Assembly: GCA_024710905.1 (NCBI GenBank)
Contig: JANJTV010000109.1
Span: forward strand, 1-64,000
Source of the DNA: Anaerolineales bacterium
GTDB taxonomy: Bacteria; Chloroflexota; Anaerolineae; Anaerolineales; Villigracilaceae
Direction: 5' to 3'
Length of the DNA: 64,000 bases
Part shown: one piece after another, positions 1 to 8,840 of the stretch
Layout: each line of letters begins with the position of its first letter
Numbering within the stretch: the stretch's first letter is position 1
The notes under the pieces: model-generated
Told to the model about the DNA's origin: nothing
Database searches by the model: none
What the model saw: only the letters and a program-made list of their open reading frames with translations
Translations under genes and position numbers: made by a program

Positions 1-356
<356 letters not shown>

Positions 357-363
357 TTAATAT

Positions 364-392
364 AGTATAAAATGTCACATTTTTTCATGTAA
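364..392 (-). promoter_or_regulatory. mdh promoter with palindrome in spacer
   Basis: On the minus strand, TTACAT (387-392) and TATACT (364-369) are 17 bases apart, a good sigma-70-type match about 95 bases before the mdh start. The spacer holds a perfect 11-base palindrome, AATGT-C-ACATT (371-381), which could be an operator. The promoter call is from sequence; the operator is inference. Confidence 0.6.
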
Positions 393-410
393 GTTTGGCG
401 TAAACGCACA

Positions 411-455
411 AAAAACGGGACTCCAGTATGCCGAATTGGCGGGAGTCCCGTTTTT
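411..455. terminator. Bidirectional terminator between trxB and mdh
   Basis: AAAAACGGGACTCC (411-424) pairs perfectly with GGAGTCCCGTTTTT across a 16-17 base loop, with A-tract and T-tract flanks. It ends the minus-strand trxB transcript, whose stop codon is 17 bases away. Confidence 0.85.
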
Positions 456-471
456 GATATTTGCTTTTGGA

Positions 472-1446
472 TTACGCTTCTTCTGCTTCGAGAAAACGAG
501 TTGCCTGGATGGCTGCCGCCGCGCCCATCCCGGCCGAGGTAACCACCTGCCTGAAGTGCGAGTCGGCCACCTCCCCGGCTACGAACACACCCGGCATGCT
601 GGTTTCCATCAGGTGATTGGCAACAATATAACCGCCTTCGTCCATCTCCAGCTGGCCTTTGAACATCTGCGTGTTCGGCGTATGACCAATGAAGATGAAC
701 AGGCCGTCCGTCTCCACCAGGCCGGCCTCGCCCGTTTTCAGGTTTTTTGTTTTGACGCCGGTGGTTTTCTGATCATCGCTGACCACTTCAGTCACCACCG
801 TATCCCAGATAAAGCTCACCTTGGGGTGGTCAAACGCCCGCTTCTGCAAAATGGCCCCGGCCCGCAGCGTATCGCGCCGGTGGATGATCGTTACCGAGGA
901 AGCATAGCGGGTGATGAACAGGCCTTCTTCCAGCGCACTGTCGCCACCACCGACAACAATAACCTTTTTATCCTTAAAAAACCAACCGTCACAGGTGGCG
1001 CAATATGAAACACCCTTGCCGGTATTTTCATACTCGCCCGGCACTTCCAGGTGGTTCGGGCGCGCACCGGTGGCGACAATCAGCGTCTCGGCCAGGTACA
1101 CGCCATTATCAGTTGTCACCCTGAAGGGTCGCTGGCTTAGATCCACCGCCTGGGCAGTATCAAATTCCACAACTGCGCCAAAGCGTTCGGCCTGCTTTTG
1201 GAACAGCTCGCCCAACTCCGCGCCGCCCACGCCCTCCGGGAAGCCGGGATAATTCTCAATCACATGCGTCAGGGCCGCCTGGCCGCCCAGTTCCATGCCA
1301 GTTAATACCACCGGGGCCAGTTCAGCACGGGCAGCGTACAATGCAGCCGAAAGCCCGGCCGGGCCGGAGCCCAGCACCAGCATTTTGACGTGCTTGGGTT
1401 CGGCATTATTTGCAGAAGGGAGGGAAGTACTTCCCAGGTTCAACAT
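472..1446 (-). CDS. trxB: Thioredoxin reductase
   Basis: The 324-residue flavoprotein has the FAD-binding GSGPAG near residues 26-31 and the [16 protein letters not shown] region. The redox centre is CATC (Cys149 and Cys152), followed by the NADPH-binding [12 protein letters not shown] motif. The C-terminal FAD segment is [10 protein letters not shown], where GD rather than GE is common, then [16 protein letters not shown]. The order and length match low-molecular-weight bacterial TrxB, which transfers electrons from NADPH to thioredoxin in the cytosol. The N-terminus is about 15-20 residues longer than usual before GxGPAG. The ATG at 1446 is preferred because GAGGTG lies just upstream. A 22-base dyad lies 75-96 bases before the start. 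Confidence 0.93.
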   Translation of the reverse strand: MLNLGSTSLPSANNAEPKHVKMLVLGSGPAGLSAALYAARAELAPVVLTGMELGGQAALTHVIENYPGFPEGVGGAELGELFQKQAERFGAVVEFDTAQAVDLSQRPFRVTTDNGVYLAETLIVATGARPNHLEVPGEYENTGKGVSYCATCDGWFFKDKKVIVVGGGDSALEEGLFITRYASSVTIIHRRDTLRAGAILQKRAFDHPKVSFIWDTVVTEVVSDDQKTTGVKTKNLKTGEAGLVETDGLFIFIGHTPNTQMFKGQLEMDEGGYIVANHLMETSMPGVFVAGEVADSHFRQVVTSAGMGAAAAIQATRFLEAEEA

Positions 1447-1520
1447 TCAGCACCTCATTAATAAATGGATAGTAGGAAACAATTGCATAGTATGGATGCC
1501 ACGCCGACGCAACACCTTAC

Positions 1521-1542
1521 CTGTCATTTTATCAGATGACAG
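1521..1542. promoter_or_regulatory. Operator-like dyad upstream of trxB
   Basis: CTGTCAT (1521-1527) and ATGACAG (1536-1542) form a perfect 7-base inverted repeat with an 8-base AT-rich spacer. The same TGTCAT-N8-ATGACA arrangement recurs at 5897-5916. No transcription factor can be named from sequence. Confidence 0.4.
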
Positions 1543-1560
1543 AAAGCCTAGAAAGTGACA

Positions 1561-1590
1561 AAAAGCTCCCCGGTGGTTGGCCGGGGAGCA
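1561..1590 (-). terminator. Terminator of the small gene at 1594-1809
   Basis: On the minus strand GCTCCCCGG and CCGGGGAGC form a 9-base-pair stem with a 7-base loop, followed by TTTTTGTC. It begins 4 bases after the stop codon of the 71-residue gene. Confidence 0.85.
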
Positions 1591-1593
1591 GGA

Positions 1594-1809
1594 TCATTGA
1601 TTGATACGTTTGAAAGAAACCAGCCCACGTTTGCGGCGCACCTCAATCGCCGTACAGGCCTGCCGCTGTTGACCTGAAAACTGATCCGCGGTCAAGGTAT
1701 AGACCAGCAACGCCTGGGCGGCTGGGTGCAGGCTGGAGGTTTTCCCTTCCAGCCGGGCACGGAACAACTTGGCAATTAATTTCTGGGGACGGTCTTCGGG
1801 CAGCATCAT
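1594..1809 (-). CDS. Small hypothetical protein, 71 residues
   Basis: The reading frame extends further upstream, but the start chosen is the first ATG of the ATG-ATG pair at 1804-1809. AAGGA lies 8 bases before it, and the upstream extension is Cys-rich and unconvincing. The product is basic (pI high by eye), soluble and without cysteine pairs other than a single Cys. It begins MMLPEDRPQKLIAKLF and ends in a basic RRKRGLVSFKR tail. I do not recognise a family. A strong terminator follows immediately, which supports a real transcription unit. The basic tail might bind nucleic acid, but nothing in the sequence proves it. Confidence 0.55.
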   Translation of the reverse strand: MMLPEDRPQKLIAKLFRARLEGKTSSLHPAAQALLVYTLTADQFSGQQRQACTAIEVRRKRGLVSFKRINQ

Positions 1810-1920
1810 GGCAGATATCCTTTTCTGTGATGCCCTTGTTTTAACATACACGCACACCGCCAAACATTGTACGTTCATGACAGCCGGATAACCAACACTT
1901 TGCAACCTTGCCGAGGTGTG

Positions 1921-3270
1921 CTATTTCACCGCTTTGTCTGGTATTTCCAGCGCTTTATCTAGGACGGAAAAACCTTCTTTCAGCTGTTCTTCATTGATAA
2001 TCAGGGGCGGGATGATTAACACCGTATGCCAGTGGGTATATAAGAACAGGCCATGGTCGAGGCAATATTTCCGCAGCGCTGCCATTTCCGGCGAGGAGCC
2101 ATTCCACGGGGTCATTGGCTCGCGGGTTTCGCGGTTCTTGACCAGTTCAAGGATGCCAAACAGCCCGATCGAACGCACCTCCCCCACCGATGGGTGACTC
2201 TCGCCCAGATCGGTCAACAGGTTATGCAACACTGGCCCCATCGCCGCTGCATGTTCCACAATTTTGTCATCCCGCATCACCTGGATGTTGGCCGCCGCTG
2301 CCGCCAGAGAAACCGGGTGGCTGGTGTAGGTCAGCCCCCCTTCGTAGGGAATGTCATCGAAACGGGATGCAATTTCGGGCTTCATCGCCACCGCGCCCAG
2401 CGGAGCGTAGGCACTGGTCAATCCCTTGGCCATGGTAATCATATCCGGCGTGACATCCCAGTGCTCAATCGCGAACCACCTGCCCGTGCGCCCAAACCCA
2501 GACATCACCTCGTCAGCGATCATCAGGATGCCATATTTGTCGCACAACGCACGCACGCCCTGCATGTAACCCTGCGGCGGGATGATGATACCGTTTGTGC
2601 CGGTCACGCTTTCCATCAGGATGGCCGCAATGGTCTCAGGGCCCTCGTAAAGGATAATCTCTTCCAGGTGGTTGAGATAATCGCGGGTAAACTCTGCTTC
2701 GGGCAGGTTAGGGTTGGTGCGGTGAAAAGTGGAACGATAACGATACGGGTCGAGGAAATGTACCACGCCAGGCATCAAGCTCGGCTCCCACATCTGGCGG
2801 CGCGGGTCGCCCGTAGCGGCCATGGCCCCGGCAGTAGCCCCGTGATAAGAACGATAGCGGGTCAGAATCTTGTGCCGCCCGGTGTAGCCGCGTGCCAGTT
2901 TGATGGCGTTCTCATTCGCGTCAGCCCCGCCCAGCGTAAACAACACCTTACCTAGCGCGCCGCCCGGCGTCAGGTCAGCCACCATTTTGCTGGCCAACGC
3001 GCGGATTTTGGTGGTCATGCCCGGCGCGGCATAGGGCAGTTCGCGGGCCTGCGACACCATGGCCTCGATCACACGCTCATTGCCATGACCAATATTCACA
3101 CACATGGTCATGGAATTAAAATCCAGGTAGCGGTTCTCGTCCGTATCCCAGAAATATACGCCTTTGGCGCGCGTCACCGGGATCGGGTTCACCTTTGCTT
3201 GGGCAGACCACGTCCAGAAAACGTGTTGCTTTGACAGCGGCAGGATTTGCTCATCATCAAGTTCGAACAT
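1921..3270 (-). CDS. Class III PLP-dependent aminotransferase
   Basis: The protein has 449 residues and carries the class III signature: substrate and cofactor region FNSMTMCVNIGHGN, then FTLGGADANENAIKLAR and the PLP-binding IADEVMSGFGRTG with Asp253. The Schiff-base lysine is Lys282 in TMAKGLTSAY, followed by the TYTSHPVSLAAA motif. Overall it resembles the taurine-pyruvate, beta-alanine-pyruvate and omega-aminotransferase subgroup, with pyruvate the likely amino acceptor. The true donor cannot be read from sequence, and no sulfonate or polyamine genes are nearby to help. The start at 3270 has GAGG four bases upstream. The gene is divergent from the P-loop gene at 3332 and is probably monocistronic. 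Confidence 0.85.
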   Translation of the reverse strand: MFELDDEQILPLSKQHVFWTWSAQAKVNPIPVTRAKGVYFWDTDENRYLDFNSMTMCVNIGHGNERVIEAMVSQARELPYAAPGMTTKIRALASKMVADLTPGGALGKVLFTLGGADANENAIKLARGYTGRHKILTRYRSYHGATAGAMAATGDPRRQMWEPSLMPGVVHFLDPYRYRSTFHRTNPNLPEAEFTRDYLNHLEEIILYEGPETIAAILMESVTGTNGIIIPPQGYMQGVRALCDKYGILMIADEVMSGFGRTGRWFAIEHWDVTPDMITMAKGLTSAYAPLGAVAMKPEIASRFDDIPYEGGLTYTSHPVSLAAAAANIQVMRDDKIVEHAAAMGPVLHNLLTDLGESHPSVGEVRSIGLFGILELVKNRETREPMTPWNGSSPEMAALRKYCLDHGLFLYTHWHTVLIIPPLIINEEQLKEGFSVLDKALEIPDKAVK

Positions 3271-3300
3271 GCGGCCTCACAATTGGTAGAATATCAGGAT

Positions 3301-3306
3301 TATAAT
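3301..3306 (+). promoter_or_regulatory. -10 element of the 3332 gene
   Basis: TATAAT at 3301-3306 lies 25 bases before the ATG at 3332, with AGGAG (3323-3327) between them. This unit is therefore leadered, unlike several others in the window. No convincing -35 hexamer was found at 16-18 bases. Confidence 0.45.
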
Positions 3307-3331
3307 CCCGCCCTACCGCCATAGGAGCAGT

Positions 3332-3880
3332 ATGCCCCTCCCGCCATACAAAAAATGGGTTGTCATTGGCACCACCGGGTCCGGCAAATCAACGCTGGCT
3401 GAGGCCCTGGCCTCCCGCCTGCCCGGCGATTTCATAGAGCTAGATGCGCTGCACTGGGAACCCAGCTGGCAGGAAGCGCCGGATGACGTATTCAGGGCAC
3501 GCGTGGCCGGGCATTTATCCGCTTCGCAGGCCTGGGTAGTGGCCGGGAATTACAGCACCACCCGGGATTTGGTCTGGCCGCAGGCGCAGGCCGTCATCTG
3601 GCTGGATTACCCGCTGTGGACGATCTTCTGGCGCCTCACCCGACGGACGTTTCGCCGTTGGTGGACGCAGGAACTACTCTGGGGCAAGAACCGTGAAAAC
3701 CTGTTCCATCACCTGAAATTATGGTCTGAGGAATCCCTCTTTCACTGGTTGTTTAAGACCTACTGGCGGCGCAAAAGGGAATATCCCCAACTGCTGGCCC
3801 TGCCGGAATACAAACATTTGGTGCTGTTCCACTTTTCATCCCCTGAAGACACAAATCACTGGCTGACCAGCCTGGAATAA
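3332..3880 (+). CDS. P-loop NTPase, FlaR/adenylate-kinase-like
   Basis: The protein has 182 residues. The Walker A motif GTTGSGKST lies at residues 13-21, followed by IELDALHWEPSWQEAPDD, the hallmark of the adenylate-kinase-like family often annotated 'DNA topology modulation protein FlaR'. An RRxxRRWWTQELLWGKNRENL segment resembles an Arg-rich lid. The family probably phosphorylates a small molecule, but its substrate is not established and the topology name is historical. The start is fixed by AGGAG four bases upstream. A terminator follows the stop directly, so the gene stands alone. Confidence 0.75.
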   Translation: MPLPPYKKWVVIGTTGSGKSTLAEALASRLPGDFIELDALHWEPSWQEAPDDVFRARVAGHLSASQAWVVAGNYSTTRDLVWPQAQAVIWLDYPLWTIFWRLTRRTFRRWWTQELLWGKNRENLFHHLKLWSEESLFHWLFKTYWRRKREYPQLLALPEYKHLVLFHFSSPEDTNHWLTSLE

Positions 3881-3914
3881 AACTGCCCCTCATTTTACTG
3901 AGGGGCAGTTTTTG
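3881..3914. terminator. Bidirectional terminator
   Basis: AACTGCCCCTCA (3881-3892) pairs with TGAGGGGCAGTT (3899-3910) around a 6-base loop, with a T-tract to the right and an A-tract to the left. It serves the convergent genes ending at 3880 and 3926. Confidence 0.9.
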
Positions 3915-3925
3915 CAATAAATTTA

Positions 3926-5791
3926 CTAACGGGTCACAAGCACAAACAAACCGCCATAGGTGGTTGCCGTGGTGACGAGGTCATCAACAACTTCCACTGG
4001 CAGGCTTACCCAGCCGCTGGCAGCGGGGTCCCAGTACAGGATGGCAAATTCAGCCCCGTAGTGTGCCGGGGGAATGACCATCTCCACCTGCATGCTGGTG
4101 CCCGGGTTCATGGTCACATCCTGATTGCCATTGTAAAAACCAACGCCAAAGGCCGAAACGAAATCCCAGCCGTCAGGCAGTGAACCGGGGAGCTGCCCCT
4201 GCGTGAACGGGACAGACATGGCCTTGACATCGCAGCGTTCGGCAATGGTCAGTTCAGCGCCCGGGAGTGTCAGGATAGTCGGGCCATCGCAACTCAACAT
4301 GGAATTAATCTGGAACTTGTTGACAAAAAACGGGCTGATCAGTTTCCACGGGTCATACAGTACATTCCCATCTACTACCGTGTCACAGGCAGGGTCATCC
4401 GGCCCGCCCGGGCAGCCCCAGTAGTTGCCGGTGGCATCCAGTTCTTCGGCATCATAGTGGGAAAGGCCATACGTATTCCCGGAGAACTCGTTATTCTCTA
4501 CGATCATCTTGCTTTCATCAACAACGTTAGTTCCCAATCCCTCTTCATTACCGCTGATCAGGTTGTTGGTAATGGTCACATTATTGGCCGTGCCGTAAAC
4601 ATAAATCCCATCCCAATCGCCATTGGAGAAGGTATTGCCATCGATCAGGGTGTCGCCACCGCCAATCAGGTACAGGTTGACATCATTGCCATCAACGAAG
4701 TTGTCGAGCACATCCACTTCCCCTGCGCCATAGAGCAGGATGCCAGTGGAAATCCAATTTGAGCTAACGTCATAATTGTTCCCGGTCACTGTATTGCCCT
4801 GAATCAAGCCGCTGGTTCCACCGCTCAACTGGATACCGTTCTGGGCTGGGCTGCCCGGCGCCGAGAGTGGACCTGCTCCGGTAACGGTGTTATCAGTCAC
4901 TTCAACGGTCAGGGTAGTGCCAACCAGGGTAATCCCGTTTTTCTGGTAGTTTTCAACAATATTGCCGTCAATGACCAGGTTGTATGGATTGCCATCATTC
5001 ACATAGGCATAAATCCCCAACCCGTGCTGGCTTCCCGAGAACGGCGTATCGGTAATGTTCATGATTGTGCTATCGGAGATCATGCCGCCGGCATTGTAAT
5101 AGCCGATGCCAATAAACCGATAGTTGCCGTTACCGTTGCCATCCCCGTCAATCGTCAAACCAATCAGGTTGACATTGTCCGCGCCATGGACGTAGACAAT
5201 CGGTTTGTTGGTATACCCGGGCGACGGGAATGAATCCACCAGTACATTCGGGGATTGAATCACCACGCCGGGCGCCGTGCTCTGCAGGGTGATGGACTTG
5301 GTAATCTCCAACTGCTCCACGTACACACCCGGCTCAATGAAAATCACCTCGCCGTCCAGCGAGAAATCGATCGCCTTCTGGATCGGGTCTGAACAGGGTT
5401 GGTCTCCAGCCGTCAGCGGATCGCAATCCGCGGAGGTGAAGCTGTAAGTCGTCCCGCCGCGAATAATGAACGGATCAATCGGCTCTTGCATGATCTCTTC
5501 AGCCTGCTCGGAACCCAACACGATTGGTTCTCCGCTGGCAGCATCAACCAGGACAAGGTCCTCCTCTGACAGTGTTTCAACAATCTCAGGGGCCGATGGC
5601 GTTGAGTCACCAGCCTCGTCCCCTTCTTCGGGAGCTTCCCCGGCAGGGGCTGCCTCTTCCGAAGTTGTCTCTTCCGGAGTTGGCTCTTCCTGAATGATAT
5701 CGTCGGCCAAAACGGAAGTTGGCAACATCAACGACAGCATCAGGCTAAGTAATACAACAACAGATAAAAAAGGTAGCGGTTTCGTGTGCAT
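3926..5791 (-). CDS. Secreted right-handed beta-helix repeat protein
   Basis: The protein has 621 residues and begins with a Sec signal peptide (about residues 1-29, hydrophobic core then ASVLADD-like cleavage region). A very acidic Glu/Pro/Thr segment follows to about residue 90. Residues about 110-480 are a pectate-lyase-like (NosD/DUF1565) parallel beta-helix, with recurring GLTIDGDGNGN, GNTFSNGDWDGIYVYG and NNLISGNEEGLGT coils and a YWGCPGGPDDPAC disulfide-like turn. The last 120 residues look like a beta-sandwich ending in a short hydrophobic strand. There is no sortase signal. A role in binding or processing surface polysaccharide is plausible, but no catalytic residues could be identified. 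AAGGAGG lies 9 bases before the ATG. Upstream, 5792-6073 is non-coding. Confidence 0.8.
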   Translation of the reverse strand: MHTKPLPFLSVVVLLSLMLSLMLPTSVLADDIIQEEPTPEETTSEEAAPAGEAPEEGDEAGDSTPSAPEIVETLSEEDLVLVDAASGEPIVLGSEQAEEIMQEPIDPFIIRGGTTYSFTSADCDPLTAGDQPCSDPIQKAIDFSLDGEVIFIEPGVYVEQLEITKSITLQSTAPGVVIQSPNVLVDSFPSPGYTNKPIVYVHGADNVNLIGLTIDGDGNGNGNYRFIGIGYYNAGGMISDSTIMNITDTPFSGSQHGLGIYAYVNDGNPYNLVIDGNIVENYQKNGITLVGTTLTVEVTDNTVTGAGPLSAPGSPAQNGIQLSGGTSGLIQGNTVTGNNYDVSSNWISTGILLYGAGEVDVLDNFVDGNDVNLYLIGGGDTLIDGNTFSNGDWDGIYVYGTANNVTITNNLISGNEEGLGTNVVDESKMIVENNEFSGNTYGLSHYDAEELDATGNYWGCPGGPDDPACDTVVDGNVLYDPWKLISPFFVNKFQINSMLSCDGPTILTLPGAELTIAERCDVKAMSVPFTQGQLPGSLPDGWDFVSAFGVGFYNGNQDVTMNPGTSMQVEMVIPPAHYGAEFAILYWDPAASGWVSLPVEVVDDLVTTATTYGGLFVLVTR

Positions 5792-5863
5792 ATTAGGTTC
5801 CCTCCTTGAATATGCGAGTTAATGTAGGAGCAGTTCACCCCTTGGTAAACTTGGTTTCACTGT

Positions 5864-5919
5864 ATGACAATTTCATTGCAGAAACAATGTGTTTTTGTCA
5901 TGTAATCTATATGACAAAA
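5864..5919. promoter_or_regulatory. Cluster of ATGACAA/TTGTCAT boxes
   Basis: The main site is a 9-base perfect inverted repeat, TTTTGTCAT (5894-5902) and ATGACAAAA (5911-5919), with an 8-base spacer. A third single box ATGACAA lies at 5864-5870. The sites are 73-128 bases upstream of the beta-helix gene start. The TGTCAT-N8-ATGACA core matches the trxB upstream dyad. Confidence 0.4.
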
Positions 5920-5940
5920 CGCCCGGTGTTTACCGGGCGC
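5917..5940 (-). terminator. Possible terminator of the MoxR/DUF58 operon
   Basis: On the minus strand GCCCGGT and ACCGGGC form a hairpin (5921-5938) with a 4-base loop followed by TTTTGT. It lies about 135 bases after the stop at 6074. The T-tract is short, so the call is moderate. The rest of 5941-6073 shows no feature I can support. Confidence 0.5.
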
Positions 5941-6073
5941 CGTTGCACAATTGCAGTCTTAAGGTTATCCAGTGGTCACAATCCTATCCTGCCTGCTGCG
6001 GATGTACGGGCGCACACAATCGGTATCTGCATATCCCCCGAGCAAAGGTAAAATTCCACCACGCAAAGCCGGA

Positions 6074-6586
6074 TTATACGCTGGTTGACTTTCCCCGTTT
6101 GCGCAGCCAGGAAACCATTAAGCCTATTCCTGCAAGTATGAGAACAATCAGTAAAAATGCCTGGTTAAAACTAAAACGAACGTGGCCCAACAAAGAAAAT
6201 GCCCCCAACCCCAGGCTGGCAGCAAGCCACAGGCCAAGCCTGACTAGGTGACGGCGCACAAACGCCCAGCGCGCATCATCATCTACGGCATAACCAGCCC
6301 GGACCTGCAATCCATAAATATCCCACCCCAACAGTCCTGCGAGAACAGCCCCATAAGCGGCCCAAACCGGCATTCTGGTCCACATTCCCAACCCTGCCAG
6401 CACAACCACCAGTGCCAAACCAATTCCCATGCCAGGCTCCCAGTGACGGCGCAGGCTGAACACCCACACCCCCGCAGGTAGGAAAACAGCAGCAGCCATT
6501 AATGGATTCGAACTGGCCAGCCCGCCTGCCGCCAGGCTGACAAGTGAGAACGCAACCGGGAACGAGATCAGGAACAGCGAGTTCAC
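6074..6586 (-). CDS. Small integral membrane protein, last gene of MoxR/DUF58 operon
   Basis: The protein has 170 residues with four or five hydrophobic helices: about 3-27, 30-45, 54-70, 73-88, and two after a charged cytoplasmic stretch containing DDDARWAFVRRH. I do not recognise a named family. It overlaps the DUF58 gene by 4 bases (ATGA type), so it is translated in the same operon. The context suggests a membrane partner of the MoxR/DUF58 complex. No catalytic motif is visible. Confidence 0.6.
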   Translation of the reverse strand: MNSLFLISFPVAFSLVSLAAGGLASSNPLMAAAVFLPAGVWVFSLRRHWEPGMGIGLALVVVLAGLGMWTRMPVWAAYGAVLAGLLGWDIYGLQVRAGYAVDDDARWAFVRRHLVRLGLWLAASLGLGAFSLLGHVRFSFNQAFLLIVLILAGIGLMVSWLRKRGKSTSV

Positions 6587-7872
6587 AGGCGGCCTCCCCG
6601 CCCCAAGGACTGCAGATGGGCAGGCACACGACCCAAGCCATGCTGGGCCACCTGCTCAAACGGCTGGGTCACATCCCAATCCACCACCTGGATGCCAATG
6701 TGCCGCAACTGGCGGATGGTCAGCGCTCGCCGCAAACGCAAGGTGCGGGCAGCTGTTTCCACGGCCAGGCCGCCACCAGAAATCCGCTCTTCATATGAAA
6801 TCGGGTCCGGGCTGATGACAATCAACGGATAGCCGCTGCGCCGGATCTTCACCAGATTCTCCACGTCCTCAGGGATTAATGGGCTGACCACCACCAACTG
6901 CGAATGGGGCGGCAGCAGCCGGGAGGGAATCTCCAACCCGCTCAGGGCCAGGCTATCGCCAATCTCAGCCCGCGCCAGGGCTTGCATAATTTTCTCGGCC
7001 TGGAACTTGCCATAGCCGGGCATGACCCACTTCACATATTGCGAAAAAATCAGCAGGCCCACATGGTTGCCAGTGCTTAGAAAGGTACTCGACAGCGAGG
7101 CCGCTGCCAGCACCGAATACTCAAACAGGGACTGCCCGCCCGGGAACTCATTCACCCGGCGGCGGCCATCCAAAATAATCCCAATATCGGCCACCCGTTC
7201 CTGCTCAAACTCATTGGAATAAATCATGTGCTCATGGCGGGCCATGGCGCGCCAGTTAATCCAACGCGGCGAGTCGCCGGGCTGGTACTCCCGCGTGCCA
7301 AAATACTCGAGGCCCGCGCCACCCGTCCTGGCGGGAATCGTCCCGGAGTAAATACGTGTCACACGCGGGCGGATTTTCACCTGCCACAAACGCGGCACCA
7401 CCGGCAGCACCAGCAATTGCCCCGGCGTGGGCAACCGGTGTGTCTGCGAAAAAATACCAAACTGGTCTGAAATCGTTACATCCAGGTGGGAAAAAACATG
7501 GAATCCGCGCCGCCCACGCAGGGTGTACTCCCACTCGAGGGTTTCCCCGCGCTTCAGGCTGACCAGTTGGCTGGCCGCACCTTCGCTGACCTCCAAAAAA
7601 CCTGGCAGCGTGTCCTTAATCAAAACGGATTCGACTGCCGGTCCATGATTGGTCACACGCAGGGTAACCTGCACTTCGCCATCCGGCGTGATTCGTTCTG
7701 CGCTCAAGTGGCGCTCAGCCGTCAGGTGCGAAGACTCGGGGCTCGACCAAAATCCCAGCAACAGGTAGGCCGCCAAGGGCAAGGCCAACGAGAGCATCCC
7801 GGCATTCAGGGAACCCAGCCCGGCCATCAGGAGCAGGTAGAGCAGCCCCCCGATCAAAATCAGACGCGGCAT
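6583..7872 (-). CDS. DUF58 domain protein
   Basis: The protein has 429 residues. Two N-terminal transmembrane helices (about 3-19 and 24-41) are followed by an Ig-like beta domain (about 50-160). The DUF58 signature TREYQPGDSPRWINWRAMAR lies at about 193-212, and a vWA-like fold after it starts with IILDGRRRVN. DUF58 proteins are usually encoded with MoxR ATPases, as here. They are thought to be assembled or remodelled by them at the membrane, affecting envelope integrity or secreted enzymes. The gene overlaps the next one by 4 bases, and the MoxR gene stops 5 bases upstream of its start. The family is sure; the specific role is not. Confidence 0.85.
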   Translation of the reverse strand: MPRLILIGGLLYLLLMAGLGSLNAGMLSLALPLAAYLLLGFWSSPESSHLTAERHLSAERITPDGEVQVTLRVTNHGPAVESVLIKDTLPGFLEVSEGAASQLVSLKRGETLEWEYTLRGRRGFHVFSHLDVTISDQFGIFSQTHRLPTPGQLLVLPVVPRLWQVKIRPRVTRIYSGTIPARTGGAGLEYFGTREYQPGDSPRWINWRAMARHEHMIYSNEFEQERVADIGIILDGRRRVNEFPGGQSLFEYSVLAAASLSSTFLSTGNHVGLLIFSQYVKWVMPGYGKFQAEKIMQALARAEIGDSLALSGLEIPSRLLPPHSQLVVVSPLIPEDVENLVKIRRSGYPLIVISPDPISYEERISGGGLAVETAARTLRLRRALTIRQLRHIGIQVVDWDVTQPFEQVAQHGLGRVPAHLQSLGRGGRL

Positions 7873-7877
7873 GCCAG

Positions 7878-8840
7878 TTAAGCGCCTTTCAAAACGGGAA
7901 CGGGAACACCGTTCAGGATTTCACCAACAATATTTACTGCTGCGCCGCGTGACATCCAATACTCCGGCTGGAGGATGACGCGGTGGCTGAGCACCGGCAC
8001 AGCATACCCCTTGATGTCATCCGGCAGCACGAAATCACGCCCCTGCAAGGCGGCATGAGCGCGAGCCATCTTAAGGAATGCCAGTGAACCACGCGGGCTC
8101 GCCCCCACCGCTACGCGCCTGTCTTTACGGGTTTCCTGCACAATCCTGGCAATGTATTCTTCCAGGTCCGGGTCAATAAATACCTGTTCAACCACCTGGC
8201 GCATGGCAAGAATCTCCCTGGAACTGCTCAGACGCTCCAGTGAAACTTCATCCTGCCCGCGTTCGCGGCGTTTCTGGATGATCTGTTTTTCTTCTTCAAG
8301 AGTCGGGTACCCAAGGCTGAGTTTGATCATAAAGCGATCCAGTTGGGCTTCCGGCAAGGGAAATGTCCCTTCGTATTCGATTGGGTTCTGGGTAGCCATC
8401 ACCAGGAAAGGCTCCGGGAGGGTCATGGTATCACCTTCCAGCGTTACGCGGCCTTCCTGCATGGCTTCCAGCAGGGCAGATTGGGTCTTGGGGGAAGCGC
8501 GATTTATTTCATCCGCCAGGATCAGGTTGGCAAAAACCGGCCCCTGCCGCAACTCAAAGCGGTTTTCAGCACGATTAAAAATATAACCGCCGGTAATGTC
8601 ACCGGGCAGCAGGTCTGGCGTAAATTGGATGCGTTTGAAATCAAACCCCAGCACTTCGGCCATACTGCGGGCAATCAGGGTTTTGCCCAGGCCAGGATTA
8701 TCTTCGAACAGGATATGTCCACCTGCCAGCACAGAGGCCATTACCATCTCTAATACCGGGCGTTTCCCAACAACCGCCCGCCCCACCTGGTCCAGCACTT
8801 TGTTGCCCAGTTCGGCAACCTGTTGCACGGTTTTAGCCAT
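7878..8840 (-). CDS. MoxR family AAA+ ATPase
   Basis: The protein has 320 residues with Walker A NPGLGKT (48-54) and Walker B LILADE (106-111). Next come the MoxR-specific INRASPKTQSALLEAMQE, sensor 1 in VMATQNP (147-153), and FPLPEAQLDRF containing the arginine-finger region. The C-terminal lid includes GASPRGSLAF. MoxR ATPases act as chaperone-like remodelers of partner vWA/DUF58 proteins. The start overlaps the stop of the upstream membrane gene (GGAGAATGGC). Gene order DUF4129-membrane-MoxR-DUF58 is the classic arrangement, although the transglutaminase gene often found with it is absent here. Confidence 0.92.
   Translation of the reverse strand: MAKTVQQVAELGNKVLDQVGRAVVGKRPVLEMVMASVLAGGHILFEDNPGLGKTLIARSMAEVLGFDFKRIQFTPDLLPGDITGGYIFNRAENRFELRQGPVFANLILADEINRASPKTQSALLEAMQEGRVTLEGDTMTLPEPFLVMATQNPIEYEGTFPLPEAQLDRFMIKLSLGYPTLEEEKQIIQKRRERGQDEVSLERLSSSREILAMRQVVEQVFIDPDLEEYIARIVQETRKDRRVAVGASPRGSLAFLKMARAHAALQGRDFVLPDDIKGYAVPVLSHRVILQPEYWMSRGAAVNIVGEILNGVPVPVLKGA

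Noticed and set aside
2053-2955. 300-residue plus-strand frame opposite the aminotransferase
   Set aside because: The minus strand encodes a complete, motif-bearing aminotransferase; the plus frame has shadow composition (His/Arg/Gln-rich) and no family features.
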